A DNA stretch of 64,000 nt, taken from Romanomermis culicivorax (taxonomy: Eukaryota; Nematoda; Enoplea; Mermithida; Mermithidae). The notes beneath the pieces were generated by a model that worked only from the letters and a program-made list of their open reading frames with translations, had not been told where the DNA came from and ran no database searches. Position numbers and translations under genes: made by a program. Shown one piece after another: positions 10,130-21,589 of this stretch (its first letter is position 1; each line of letters starts with the position of its first letter). The stretch spans positions 124,001-188,000 of the forward strand of contig CAWUHX010000213.1 of NCBI GenBank assembly GCA_963922205.1. Direction: 5' to 3'.

Positions 10130-12003
10130 TTTTTTAGTAAAAAATTGAAAAAACTTATAAAAAAATTTGAAATTGAAAAAAATTTAAAGAAAAAACTTGG
10201 AAAAAAATGGTAGAAACTTGAAAATAATTGACAGTTGGAAAAATTTAAAATTGAAAAAATGCAAAATTTGAAAAATTTGTAAGAATTGAAAATTTGAAAA
10301 ATTCGAAAGGATTGATTATTTGAAGAAATGCAAAGTTTGAAAAATTTGAAAGAAGAATACAGAAAATTTTAAAAAATATGAAAATTTGAAAACAGAAAGT
10401 ATAAAAAAATTGGAAATCTGAAAATTCGAAAAGCTTGTAAGAAATTTGAAAAATTTTAAAAACTAGAGAAATTTAAAAAATAAATTGATAAGAATTCGAA
10501 AAAAGCAAAATTTAAAACTATTGAAAACCCGATAGAATATCGAAAAATCGATAGAAAAATTGAACAATTAGAAAAAAATTTGTATATTGGAGAAAGTCAA
10601 AAGTTTGAAAAAATTGAAAATGTGGAAAAATTCAAAACTTGAAAATATGTTGACAAATTGGGACGAATTTTGAAAAATTTTGAAAAATTGAATAATTCAT
10701 ACAAATTTCAAACATTTATAGAAAGTGAAAATTGAAAAAAGATTCTAAAATTGAGACAAAAAGTTAAGAAAATTGGAGAAAAAAATTTGAAAAAATGATA
10801 AAAACTAAAGCTAAAAAGGTATAAAAACTTGAAATTGATTGAAAAGTTTGAATAACTGGAGAAAAAAATTTGAGAAAGTGATAAAAGCTAAAGCTAAAAA
10901 AATATAAAAACTCGAAATTAATTGAAAAGTTTGAAAAATTGAAAATTTAAAAAATTTGAAATTTAAAAAATTTGAAATTTAGAAAAATTGAAAAAATTTA
11001 AAATTTAAAAAAATGAAAATTTGAGAAAATTGGAAATTTGGAAAAATTGAAAAATTGATAAAAATTTCACACATTTAAAACATTTCAATTGTTGGTGGAA
11101 TATAAAAACTTGAAAAAACTTGAAAATTTGATAAAATTGAGGAGAATTTTTAAAAAATTTTTAAAATTAAAAAATTAAAAAATCCGAGAAATTGACCAAA
11201 GGAAAAGTGTGAAAAAATTTCAGAACTAGTTTAAAGAATTGAACAAAAATTTGGAACAAAAAAATTAAAAAAATTTGAAACTTAAAAAAATTGAAGCATT
11301 TAAAAAAACTAAAAATTGAAAAAAAGGATTGAAAAATTTGAGAAGAAATTGAAAAAACGGCAAAAAAGTTTGAAACATTGAAAATATTAAAACTTAAAAT
11401 TATCGAATATACGAAAAAACTTAAAAATTGCGTAAAACTTTGAAAAATTTAATAAAACTGAAAATTTAAAAAAAAATTGAAAATTTGAAAAAACTGAAAA
11501 TTGAAAAAAAAGATTGAAAAATTTGAGAAAAAGTTGAAAAAAATTGAAAAAAAAGACAAAAAAGTTTGTAACATTGAAAGTATAAAAACATAAAATAACC
11601 GAAACTAAAACAAAACTTAAAAATTGTGGAGAAATTTGAAAAATTTTGAAAACTTAAGATTCGAAAAACTTTGTAAGATTGGGAAGCAATTTCAAAAAGT
11701 TTAGAAAATCGGAAATTTCAAAAACTTTAAAATTAAAAAAATTTGGAAAATTGATACAAATTTTAAACATTTAAAAATATTTGCAACATTTGAAAAAAAT
11801 TGAAAATTGATAAAATGTAAGAACTTGGAAATAATTGAAAAAATGAAAAATTGAAAATTTGCAAAATATGAAAATTTAAAAATTTTGATAATTCAAAAAC
11901 TACGAAAACATTGGAAGAAATTTTAGAAATTCAAAAAAAGAAACATTAAAAACTTGACAAAAATTTGAAAAATTGCAAAATTGAAAACAATTAAAAAAGT
12001 GAA
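10130..12003. repeat. Phased GAAAAATTT tract, copy A
   Basis: About 1.9 kb of AAAATTTGAAAAATTGAAAA-like sequence. A runs of three to six followed by T runs recur about every 10-12 bases, so they sit on one face of the helix. The plus strand is rich in A and G and poor in C. There is no gene. The distal half matches 26800-28595 closely. Confidence 0.75.
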
Positions 12004-12544
12004 AGAACACCTGCCACGTATATCTTTGACATTCATGTAGAATTTGAAACATGGTTTAAAGTTTAAATAGCGATTTCAAAAAGTTTTAAAATTATTTAAA
12101 GTTTAAACTATAATTTGAACAAGTTTGAAGTTTAAAATATTAAGTAAAGTTTTTCATTTTCATAAAAGTGTTGACATATCAATTGCCGTATATGGATCAA
12201 TATGCATGGAAACAGGCCAACAAACATGGATATTTCGGCCATGGAATCTGTGTTCAACATTCTACAAAACTGACACTGACTGCAAATTGATTGCTTTTGT
12301 CAGCAAACATAAACCTATATCACAAAATTCAACTGCAGCAGAAAAAAATATAGTAAGGGCTGGTGAACTTCAATTTCTGGTTCCTTATTTGCATCATTCT
12401 TTAGCACGTTTTTTTATCATTAAGAGAAATGTTAAAAATTAGCATATTTTCCCTTCACAAGAGCTCATGAAAATTAATGTGGTAATGCTGCTTTGTCGAT
12501 TCCACGGAAAATATGAATTTTTATTAGCTAATTTTATTTCACAG

Positions 12545-13332
12545 TTATTCTCGAGATCTAATCAAAAACGTATTTTAAAATGTTGTATCTCAATTTTTGA
12601 CGAAGTTATCGAGATCTTCTTGAAGCTAGATAAATTTTGCTGCAGCAGCATACACACCAATGCTGAAGCGTTTGACCAAACCCCGATAGCAATTATTTAT
12701 TGAAATCGGAACATGTTGGATATCAATCGATAGATCGCGTCGGGATCTATTCAAAAACGTATTTTAAAATATAGTATCTCAATTTCTGAAAGATCTACGG
12801 CTTGTTGAAAATACATAAATTTTACTGGATCAGTGTGCTGGAGGGTTTGACCAAACCCCAATAGGCATTTTTGGATCGAAAATGAAACAAATTGTGTACC
12901 AATCGACAGATTCCGTCCAGATCTACACAAAAACGTAACTTAAAATGTTGTATTCCCAATTCTGACAGATTTATGGCTTCTTGAAGTTACATGAATTTTG
13001 GTGCAGCAATATAGTTTACCAATGAAGAAAGGTTTGACCAAACCTAGAACCGTCAATTTATTTTCCATCTAGAGCGGAACGCATCGGATATCAATGGATA
13101 GATCTCATTGGGATCTATTCAAAAACGTATTTTAAAATAGTGTATCTCAATTTTTGAGAGATTTATAGCTTGTTGAAGTTACATAAATTTTGCTCCAGTA
13201 AGTGCACATACCCATGCTCAAGGGTTTGATCAAACCCCCAAACCATCAATTTACGTTTTCATTTAAAATGGAACATATTGGGCATCAATCGATAGATACC
13301 ATCGGGATCTATTCGAAAACGTATTTTAAAAT
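12545..13332. repeat. Diverged ~190-bp tandem repeats, copy B
   Basis: About four units are visible, each with TTTGACCAAACCC, ATCGATAGAT, GGGATCTATTCAAAAACGTATTTTAAAAT and a line ending in a TTGAAGTTACATAAATTTTG-like word. Unit length is roughly 180-200. Copy A has only a fragment here, so unit number differs between the two duplicated blocks. Confidence 0.65.
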
Positions 13333-14089
13333 TGTCGTATTGATGTTCTCGTATGCCCTCGGCTGCCTACCTGCGGTTCTTGGGAGATCCAATCTGGAAC
13401 GGCCCCTGATGCTAACCCGGTACTAATTACAATCCTACTGCAGATAACTGAGACTTGATGTACGAAGATATTTATTTTGAACAAACGAAAGTGTAGTAAA
13501 TACAACAGTGAAAGTAAGTGAGAAACGAATATGCAAAGTGCCAAAATATGTGAACACAAACGCCTGTCTCCTCCCTGCTTCGCTGATCCTTCTACTCGTC
13601 CCTGTGCACAGAGCCACACGGACTTCAGGATATCTTAGTCCACAGCCTAAGCTCAGGCCGCGTAAATCCTCAAGACTGATCCGTGACACGACACCCAAAA
13701 CACACAATAAACGGAAATGGCGGATGCACCCTCGTTCCTTCCTGAGTCACCAGGGGTCTTCACGAAATGTCCGATCCTTCGGATAGGACGACCACAATAT
13801 GCAAAATGGAGACGCTTCTCCGATGACAAAATAAAAACGACCAGGCGATAATAAAACGAATTATAAGAATGAAAAAACATACTGCAACCCGCCTAACATC
13901 AACTTGCCAGTTGCATGCAAAACTTTCGCGCTCACGATTTATTTGTTTTTGGACCAAAAATGTGTGGCACAAACCGTTTTGTCGGTTTGTTTACTTAATA
14001 AAAATTGGAGCTACTTTAACAATAAAGAGCTCTAGAAAATAAAAATATAATAAATAGAGGACCAAAGGTCAGAGGAATTGACCCTCTGA
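13333..14089. mobile_element. Unclassified ~0.76 kb insertion in ~190-bp repeats, copy B
   Basis: This is the duplicate of the insertion at 1785-2632. It lacks about 94 bases present in copy A; the deletion junction is AAGCT|CAGGCC with a two-base overlap (CT), which looks like a microhomology-mediated deletion. Both copies sit at the same point of the ~190-bp repeat, so insertion came before the segmental duplication. Confidence 0.4.
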
Positions 14090-14520
14090 CAAAATATTGT
14101 ACCTCGATTTTTGACGGATTTACTGCTTGTTGAAAATACATAAATTTTGCTGGAGCCGTGTGCTGAAGGGTTTGACCAAACCCGAGTAGGCATTTTTTGA
14201 TTGAAAATGCAACAAATATAGCACCAATCGATAGATTTCATCGAGATCTATACAAAAACGCTATTTAGAATGTTGTATTTTAATTTTTCACGCATTTATG
14301 TCTCCTTAAGTTTACATAAATGTTGATGCATCAGTTTATATACCAATTCTGAAAAGTTTGACCCAACCCCAGTGACCATTATATTTTCGATCAAAAACGG
14401 TACATATTGGCTATGAATCGATAGATTTTCGCAAGGTCTGCTTGAAAATGCAATTTTTATTGCGCAATTTTCAATTTTACGTAAGTTATAGAAAAATTTT
14501 AGTTTCGAGAAACCCCGTAT
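14090..14520. repeat. Diverged ~190-bp tandem repeats, right part, copy B
   Basis: These are the two units downstream of the insertion, equivalent to 2633-3060. A 30-40 base difference from copy A lies near 14510-14580, where copy B has the extra words CCCCGTATCCTGGGG. Confidence 0.55.
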
Positions 14521-14839
14521 CCTGGGGAACATAATAATGTAATATCACGGTCAAAAATCAAGATTTCACGATAAAACAGGTACTCCCGGATAGAGATCAA
14601 AAAAATCTATCTATTGATATGCAATACGCATAGTTTACAATGAAAGCGGAATTTGATTTTTTTCAGGCAAACAGGGTGTCTTCATTTTTTAACTTGAAGG
14701 AAAACTAGATATTTGGACTCGCGATGCTCGCATTTTACCATACAAAATATGTTACAAAACATAATTTGAATAAAAACTAATAAAAAGCTTGTTTGTGCAC
14801 TGGAAGAATATAATTTTCACATTGCGATTAACTCAAATT

Positions 14840-15625
14840 CAGGATCAAAAAAAAATTAAAAATTAAAAAAAATCAGAAAAAAATTACACCAAAAAGTTTT
14901 TTAATTTCACGAAAAAATTAGATTTTTACAGAAAAATCATAATTTCATGAAAAAAGAATTTTCAAAACAATTTGGAAATTTACAGAAAAAAATAAATTTT
15001 TCGAAAAATATGGGAGTTTATAAGGAAAATCTAATTTTACGCAAAAAATTTTAATTCCACGAAAAAATGAGATTTTTACAAAAAAAAAACTTTAGAAGAG
15101 ATAAAATAGGATTTTATAAAAAAAAGAATTTTACGAAATAAGGTTAAAATTTCAAAAGAATTTTGGATTTTTGATGAGTAAAAGTACAATCTTAAGAAGG
15201 GAAATTTAAAAAAAAATTAGAATTTTACAAAAAACAAATTTAAAAGAAAATTAGAATTTTACTAAATAATTATGAATTTCACAAAAGAAAATATATCCCT
15301 TTATTAAGAAAAATCATCATAAATTTCAAATCATAATTATTCAAATTTAAATTTTTACAAGAGCGAAAATAATTCAAAGGAAAAAAAATTGAATTTTCTG
15401 AATGAATTCAAAATTTTATGAAAGAAAAATTAATAATTTGAAAAAAATTAAGATTTTGCAGAAAAATTAGAATTTTACCGGATAAGTGGAATTTCACACA
15501 CAAAAACTTGAATTTGACAGAAAAATTAAAAATTTTCGAGAAATAAAACTTCAGGAGTTTAGAAAATGACAAAAAAATTAACATTAAAAACATATAATTT
15601 TACAAAAAAAATTAAAATAGGAAAA
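14840..15625. repeat. A-rich phased tract, copy B
   Basis: This is the duplicate of 3360-4140, with a few single-base and run-length changes. No gene is seen. Confidence 0.7.
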
Positions 15626-16370
15626 AATGTTGAGTTTAATATAGTGTTTTGTCAATTCATGAATACAAGTTACTGTAGCTAGATATTTAGCCACTGGACT
15701 GACCAATTTCTTTCAAACAAGCAAACAAATAAAAATCAGAAGAAGAGCAAACGTCAAATTGGCACGTCTCGCATATTACGTGACGGAACTTATTCCTCGC
15801 ACTAACGCCTTGAAGCTTGGGGCGTACTTTCTACATGGAACTTGAATTTTACATGTTAAAACTTTTGGGCATACTTTCTACACAGTTGTCGAATTTTACA
15901 AGTTGAAGCTTTGGGCTAACCCCCCCCCCCCCCGGTATTGCATCACACACTTCAAATTTGGATCATATTACATCATTGACTATACTTTCTATGCCCCCTA
16001 AATCCCCCCAAACAGTTAAGGCAGCAAACTTTGATGTATATGTTTTGTACAGGGGCATGTTTTATGTACCCCCTGTTCAGGCCCGTATATATAAAGATAG
16101 GTGGGTATACTTGACCAAGCAATACGAATAAATATACGAAACAAATGACGAGATGAGAGCACTAAAACCAAGCCACCAATGACTGAATTTTTCAAGCTAC
16201 AGTAATCTGGTGGAGATATTATCTTCGCGTCTTTCATGCCTAAACCTGCCCGTCAAATTGTCAAAAATCCATGAAATGGAAATTGATGCGGAATATCGAC
16301 ATCTACAGTTTAGTCACCCAAATTCATCAAAAATATGTGAATTTAATGTCACATCGCCATGTCCCACATA

Positions 16371-17321
16371 CTAAGTGAGGGAACTTATTCCTCGAACTGA
16401 TGTTTGACTAGTTTCACCACCCAGAAACCTATTCCTCAAATTTGTGAAACCTTTCCTAAATTCTTCCAATTGGATGATCAACAAAAGGGCCGTAATTATT
16501 CCTTCAATGCTCGCTAAAACTCCAAAATAAATGCCGATATTGTAAACGTTGTCGGGCGAAAAATAGTTCAAAATTAACGATACAATATATTGTAGTATGG
16601 TCGTAGAAACGTAAGTGATCAATGCCGATGCCAAAACTTTGGTCAATTTTGGATTTTTGTCCGACAAACTACCGACATTACTTTGTTGATGGTTTTTTTT
16701 CACATAGGATAATAGGTAGGTATAGATCGAAACGGCTGAAATCGAAATTACGAGACCTAATATGTACCAAAAAATGGAAAATGTAAAAATGACGGCTCGA
16801 TATCCACACATCGTAACGTAAGAATTTATGGGTTTGGATAATAAGCCAGGTACACAGAAACTGACGCCCAATGAAAAACATACGCCAATCTCTAGGATTG
16901 TCCTTTTATTACTTTTTCGACTATACCAGAATGGAAAAACTACGGCTGAAAATCGTGTGATAGCGGTGAGTAGCGACAATAGACAACTGCTTGACGAAGC
17001 GAATAGTTGAAAAACGGCCCATTTGAAACAAGCTTCGGCAGTCATATATTCGCTGCAATTCGCTAAATAATTGATCAAGTGCCAAAAATTCAAGACTACA
17101 TAATAACTAGAGAGTAGCATTTCGCTAAAAGCCAGAGCCCCAATAGGAGCCATGCCCTTGGAATGCAACGGTCGCCAGGTGAGAATGACCAGGAGCAAAG
17201 TAGTCGAGCCGAAAAAATTAGCACTTGATACAAGCAACCATTCGATAATACTCCAAATGTGGTTTTTTATTTGAATTTTGGATACTAGATCTGGGTCCAA
17301 TGTGATAGTAAGATTATTCAT
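16371..17321 (-). CDS. Nematode-type serpentine (7TM) chemoreceptor, copy B
   Basis: This is the duplicate of the 4889-5839 receptor, with the same length (316) and the same seven-segment layout. By hand, seven residues differ: 89 (R to C), 140 (T to R), 147 (L to V), 167 (P to S), 183 (N to I), 205 (V to S, two bases) and 275 (L to I). About six further codons differ silently. The changes at 89, 167 and 183 fall in or next to outer loops or helix ends. With roughly three times more replacement than silent sites, this suggests relaxed to moderate constraint rather than decay. No stop or frameshift is present. Upstream on the minus strand lies the palindrome field, so a promoter would have to sit in the about 150 bases between them. 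Confidence 0.85.
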   Translation of the reverse strand: MNNLTITLDPDLVSKIQIKNHIWSIIEWLLVSSANFFGSTTLLLVILTWRPLHSKGMAPIGALAFSEMLLSSYYVVLNFWHLINYLANCSEYMTAEACFKWAVFQLFASSSSCLLSLLTAITRFSAVVFPFWYSRKSNKRTILEIGVCFSLGVSFCVPGLLSKPINSYVTMCGYRAVIFTFSIFWYILGLVISISAVSIYTYLLSYVKKNHQQSNVGSLSDKNPKLTKVLASALITYVSTTILQYIVSLILNYFSPDNVYNIGIYFGVLASIEGIITALLLIIQLEEFRKGFTNLRNRFLGGETSQTSVRGISSLT

Positions 17322-17479
17322 GATATAAAGGTAGGCATATCAACGATGGATCAATTTTTGGATAATTGGGTAATAATTGATAATCGACCACTTCTGCGTC
17401 CTAAAATATGCTGAAGGTCATGAAAAAATCACATTTACAGGTATCAGATTTTACAAATTTCTGAAGAGATACATATAAT

Positions 17480-18890
17480 ATAGCACATCTTATGTTACAA
17501 CATATCCCATATCATAACGTATCGTATCTTATAACCTATATATCACATTATAGCATATCAAACATTACAACACATTCTATGTTATTACATATTGTGTATT
17601 ATAATATATTTTGTATTATAACATATCCCATGTCATACCATATACACCACATTATAGCATATCATACACTATAACACATTCCGTGTCATAACATATCCTT
17701 TATTATTACAAATCATATGTTATAACATATGCTGTATTATAACTCATCTTGTATTATAACATATTCCATGTCATACCATATATACCACATTTTCCCATAT
17801 CATACATTATAACACGTTCCACATCATAACTCATGCTATGTTATTACATATCACATGTTGCAAAATATCCCATGTTGTAGATTATCCTACATTATAACAT
17901 ATCCAATGTTATAACATATATAAGTTTTCTGAAAAAACTTCTCATATGTTATAACATGGAGCTATGTTGTAGCATAAGGCTATGTTAAAAAACATGGCTT
18001 TGATATAGAAAATTTTTGAAAAAAAAACTTTTTTTATGCTTTAGGGCTATGTTATAATATATTGCATGATACATATTTAATACAGCATGTTTTTATATTG
18101 CTGTATATGGCACTAAGGTCATATTCTCCTTCAAAAAGTATATTTTTTAACATTATGTGTGTTGTGACAAATAGAACATGACATATGTTATAACATTGGA
18201 TATGTTATAACATGGAATATGTTATAGCATAGCGTATGTCATAACATGAGGTATGTTATAACATGTATATCTTTTAATGTGGTATAGGTCATCATGTGTG
18301 ACATGTTATCACATGAGACATGTTAATACATGTGATATGTCATAACATACCACATGTTATAGCATATCTTAGGTTATAACATACACTATGTTATAAAACA
18401 CCTCATGTTAAAACATACCTCCTCATGTTATACGATACCCAGTGTTTACCTCCCCATTTTGTAACATAAACTGTGTGATAACTTACCCTGTGTTATAACA
18501 TAGCTCTTAATGTTATAATGAGTCCCATGTTTTCCAATCCTCCAATGTTATTACATATCCTGTGTTATAACATAGCTACTAACTTTATAATGTATGGCAT
18601 GTTATACCATTCTCCCATATTATAGGGTACCCTGTTATAACATGCCCCATGTTTCAACATGGGATGTGTTATAACATAGTATAAGTAGAATATGTTATAA
18701 CATGGTTTATAACATTGTATATGTTATAACATATGGTATATTACAACGTAGTATTTTATATTACATAGAACTATGTTATAACATGTTATTATGTTGTAAC
18801 ATGTCGGAGTATAAAAAATTTTTTTGTTTGTTATAAAATAGGCCTATGTTATAGCATGGGAGTATATTATAACAAGTTAAACAAGTGATA
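17480..18890. repeat. ATGTTATAACAT palindrome field, copy B
   Basis: This is the duplicate of 6000-7400, nearly identical. Several differences fall inside single palindrome units (for example TATTATAAGG against TATTATAGGG), as expected for neutral drift. Confidence 0.85.
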
Positions 18891-19450
18891 AAAGACGCGG
18901 ACACTTTCTCCATTAAATTTCGCGACAATTGAATGGTTAGTCACCATGAAAAAGAACAATTAGAGAACTCCTACAGCTTATAAGCGTACTTCTCCGCAGC
19001 CTGATGAATTGAATTATGCTGCACGTGATAGTCAATCTTGTCAATTTTTCATTGTGCAATGTGATTGGTTTTGTTGGATAACGTCCAAATTATTTTTCAC
19101 TGGCTAGATTTAATAATTATCTAAAATAAATTTTTCGACAATCAATTATTAAATAATACTAAAACTTGATGTAATCAACTCTGCAGATAATATTATATGG
19201 CATGAGGAAATTAGAATTCGATACCCCATTGACAGTGGAAAATTAATTGCCACAAATACTTGAATGAGCTGATATAATGATATTATTGAATATTAATTGA
19301 ATTTGACCTCATGAAATAATTAAAGCCTTGGTAATTGTTCAAAGAACACCCACTGTGATAATCACAAATTGTGCTTCGCGTATGTGTGTTACAGTATGAT
19401 AACGTAGTATGATCTGCAGGTACATTTCATGTATTGCATTTTCCTACAAA

Positions 19451-19535
19451 GTTCTAGAAACTTCCACAAGATTCTATAGTATTCTGTTCATGTATATTCT
19501 ACAATGTTCTAGAATATTTTGTGATACTATATAAG
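19451..19535 (+). promoter_or_regulatory. Heat-shock-element cluster plus TATA box, copy B
   Basis: Identical by eye to the copy A cluster, with the perfect triple element at 19451-19465 and TATATAAG at 19528-19535. It is conserved while the sequence just downstream (19580-19660) has diverged by an indel and several substitutions. Confidence 0.5.
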
Positions 19536-19689
19536 CTGACTTTTTTTTGCATATTTATTCAGTTTTTCTACTATTTAGTACAGTGTGTGGTGATTGTCAG
19601 CCTTATAAAACCTAGCGATATACCAGCAAGTATTCCACTTGAATATTTACAAATCTTTTTTCAACTTAACCCAGTTATTATTCAAGAGA

Positions 19690-20070
19690 GAAAGCATCTT
19701 TTTTTGATTTTTTCACTTTTTTCGCATTTTTTTGTTTTTTTGTTTTTTGCATTATTTTGTGTTTTCTATCTTTTCTGTTTTTTTGCATTCTTTTTTTCAT
19801 TTGTATTTTACGCATCTTTGCATTTATCCGATATTTCTGCTTTTTTCTGAGGTTGTTCTCTTTTTTCACATTTTTTGCAATTTTTAGTAATTTTTGTGTT
19901 CTTGATTCTTTGCATTACTTTGTGTTTATCTGTTTTTGGCCTTTTTTTAGTATGTCATATTTTTTTGCGTCTTCTGCATTTTTTTGCATTTTCTTCATTA
20001 TTTTGTGTTTTCTGCACTTTTTGTGTTTTTGTGTGTTTATCTGTTTTTAGCCTTTTTTTAGTATTAGTAT
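19690..20070. repeat. T-rich low-complexity tract, copy B
   Basis: This is the duplicate of 8230-8620, with several indels that change all reading frames, arguing against coding function. Confidence 0.7.
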
Positions 20071-20179
20071 GAGCCAACTGAAAACCGACCCCATTTTTCA
20101 AAACACTGCTCTTCCAAACAAACAATCAACAATCCAATTTATTTGGCTAGATTTTACGAGAAAAGTTGATAGATAACAC

Positions 20180-20377
20180 ATGACTGTTATGTTTATATCT
20201 CTGCTGAAGTCCGAGGATGTCAGCAATATAACTCAAGTCCTATTAGCTTGTATCCAACTGACTACCGTAGGTCACTCAAAGGAGCTTCCTATTAATAATC
20301 AATTAAACACAGTGCAACAGTCCTTAAGCAGAAATAAACACAACCTTCAGTCACTAATAAGTAACTGGAAACTCTAA
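20180..20377 (+). CDS. Possible small exon or ORF of 65 codons, copy B
   Basis: This is the duplicate of 8717-8914 with an unchanged predicted peptide. The reasoning and doubts are the same. It sits about 0.65 kb after the heat-shock cluster on the same strand. Confidence 0.2.
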   Translation: MTVMFISLLKSEDVSNITQVLLACIQLTTVGHSKELPINNQLNTVQQSLSRNKHNLQSLISNWKL

Positions 20378-20573
20378 CTCTTGCAATCGAAGGGCACTCA
20401 GGGTCTCCCCAGATGCCTCCTAAAGGTTTACACAAATACCCAAAACTCACTATAATAATATCCAATAGAACTGGGGCTTTACCTTGGCTTGGCTCCCGTG
20501 TAATGTGGCTCCCTCCTTCCGCTTAATGCGCAAGTAACAATATAATAAATAATAAATAATAATAATATTACTA

Positions 20574-20891
20574 TTAATATGCAAATCTGGGTGTCGGGCT
20601 GTCGACGCTGGCCTTTACTAGGCGAAGCAAAACAATACAATGTACAACGGACGCGACTCGCCCACGACACACCAAAATTGCAAAAATAATAACGAATGAA
20701 TATTTTTCTCTTTTTTGGTGGAATCGTAACTTCGTCGATTCACCAATTTTGCATAGATGTGGGATTGCTACTGCCATAAGCACATCCCCAACATGACCAA
20801 AAACCGACATTACTTTCTTGTCAACGCAATACTTCAACCAAGTATCGGCCTGGTTGTTGCCAAAAGTCACAGAAACCATCATAGACCTCAA
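20574..20891 (-). CDS. Possible exon of up to 105 codons, copy B
   Basis: This is the duplicate of 9111-9428, differing by a single conservative residue. The frame is intact here too. It is read away from the TIL exon downstream at 21305, so the two are not in one transcript. Confidence 0.35.
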   Translation of the reverse strand: MRSMMVSVTFGNNQADTWLKYCVDKKVMSVFGHVGDVLMAVAIPHLCKIGESTKLRFHQKREKYSFVIIFAILVCRGRVASVVHCIVLLRLVKASVDSPTPRFAY

Positions 20892-21019
20892 AAACTTTTA
20901 CTTTTTATGGTGAAAATTTCGCAAGCAATAGTCAAAAGTAGTCAACTGACTAAAAAGTATAGCCATCTAAACGCCAATATGGGGATGTTTACTTCATCTA
21001 TTGTTATTTTTCCTAGGAA

Positions 21020-21275
21020 CTTTTCACCACGTGTGACCTTCTAGTGGAAAGATTATCAACTTTTTCGAGCGTTTTCCAATTTTTGGTAGAGCAACTGGCG
21101 CTTTTCTGCTGCAGCTTTTTGGGTAGAGTTTCAGTATCATAATCACTGGTCAAGTTTTTTGGCCCCTCCTGTGGGCGGAGTTTCATTAAATTTTTCACAA
21201 ACCAAAATTTGCATAGATGTTCTGACCGGAGTTTGATCCTTTCCAAGCCACTCCCATGGGCGGAGCTTCAGTATA
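21020..21275. repeat. GGGCGGAG-type repeats, copy B
   Basis: This is the duplicate of 9560-9810, with CCACTCCCATGGGCGGAGC at 21248-21266. It lies directly before the TIL exon, so it would be intronic if that gene is spliced. Confidence 0.45.
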
Positions 21276-21304
21276 GGTCAAGAAGTAACCTTTTATTATT
21301 TCAG

Positions 21305-21522
21305 AATGCCGAGAGAATGAAGTGTTGTCATGCTCGTACTTAACAGACCAGGAATGTTCACATGTTTTGACTTGTGAACATTTAAGCCAAGTTGCTCCTT
21401 TGATGCTATGTCATAATGACGAATGTCATTGCGAACCGGGCTATGCACGAAATACGAGTGATTATTGTATACCTTATTGTCAATGCCTCAAACAACACCA
21501 TGAACAGATGTATGGTCACTGA
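21305..21522 (+). CDS. TIL (trypsin-inhibitor-like) domain exon, copy B
   Basis: This terminal exon follows TTTATTATTTCAG (acceptor ending at 21303) and ends at TGA 21520-21522. In the open frame it encodes about 71 residues that start CRENEVLSC and contain ten cysteines with the spacing of a TIL module, including the closing C-H-C-EPGYARN....C-I..C-Q-C segment. Such modules are small secreted serine-protease inhibitors, common in nematodes, held by five disulfides. That assignment is by pattern. An upstream exon with a signal peptide was not found, so the gene is incomplete or the exon was left behind by duplication. The codon choice is ordinary. Copy A is dead. Confidence 0.55.
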
Positions 21523-21589
21523 AGCTGAGCTCGTTGGTGCTGCGACGGAAACATCGAGAAAAGATTGATTTTGATGCAAATTGCACTTT

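Larger units (their letters stand above)
1081..12003. repeat. Segmental duplication, copy A
   Basis: This 10.9 kb block is repeated in tandem at 12004. It starts at the word CACCTGCCACGTATAT and runs through the receptor gene, palindrome field, heat-shock cluster and TIL exon into an A-rich tract that ends where copy B begins. Aligning by eye, the offset to copy B is about 11548 at the left, 11482 at the receptor and 11463 near 8717, so many small indels have accumulated. Bases 1487-1711 are unlike copy B, which instead carries about 0.87 kb of ~190-bp repeats there. Receptor-region divergence is about 1-2% by hand count, so the duplication is fairly recent. Confidence 0.9.
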
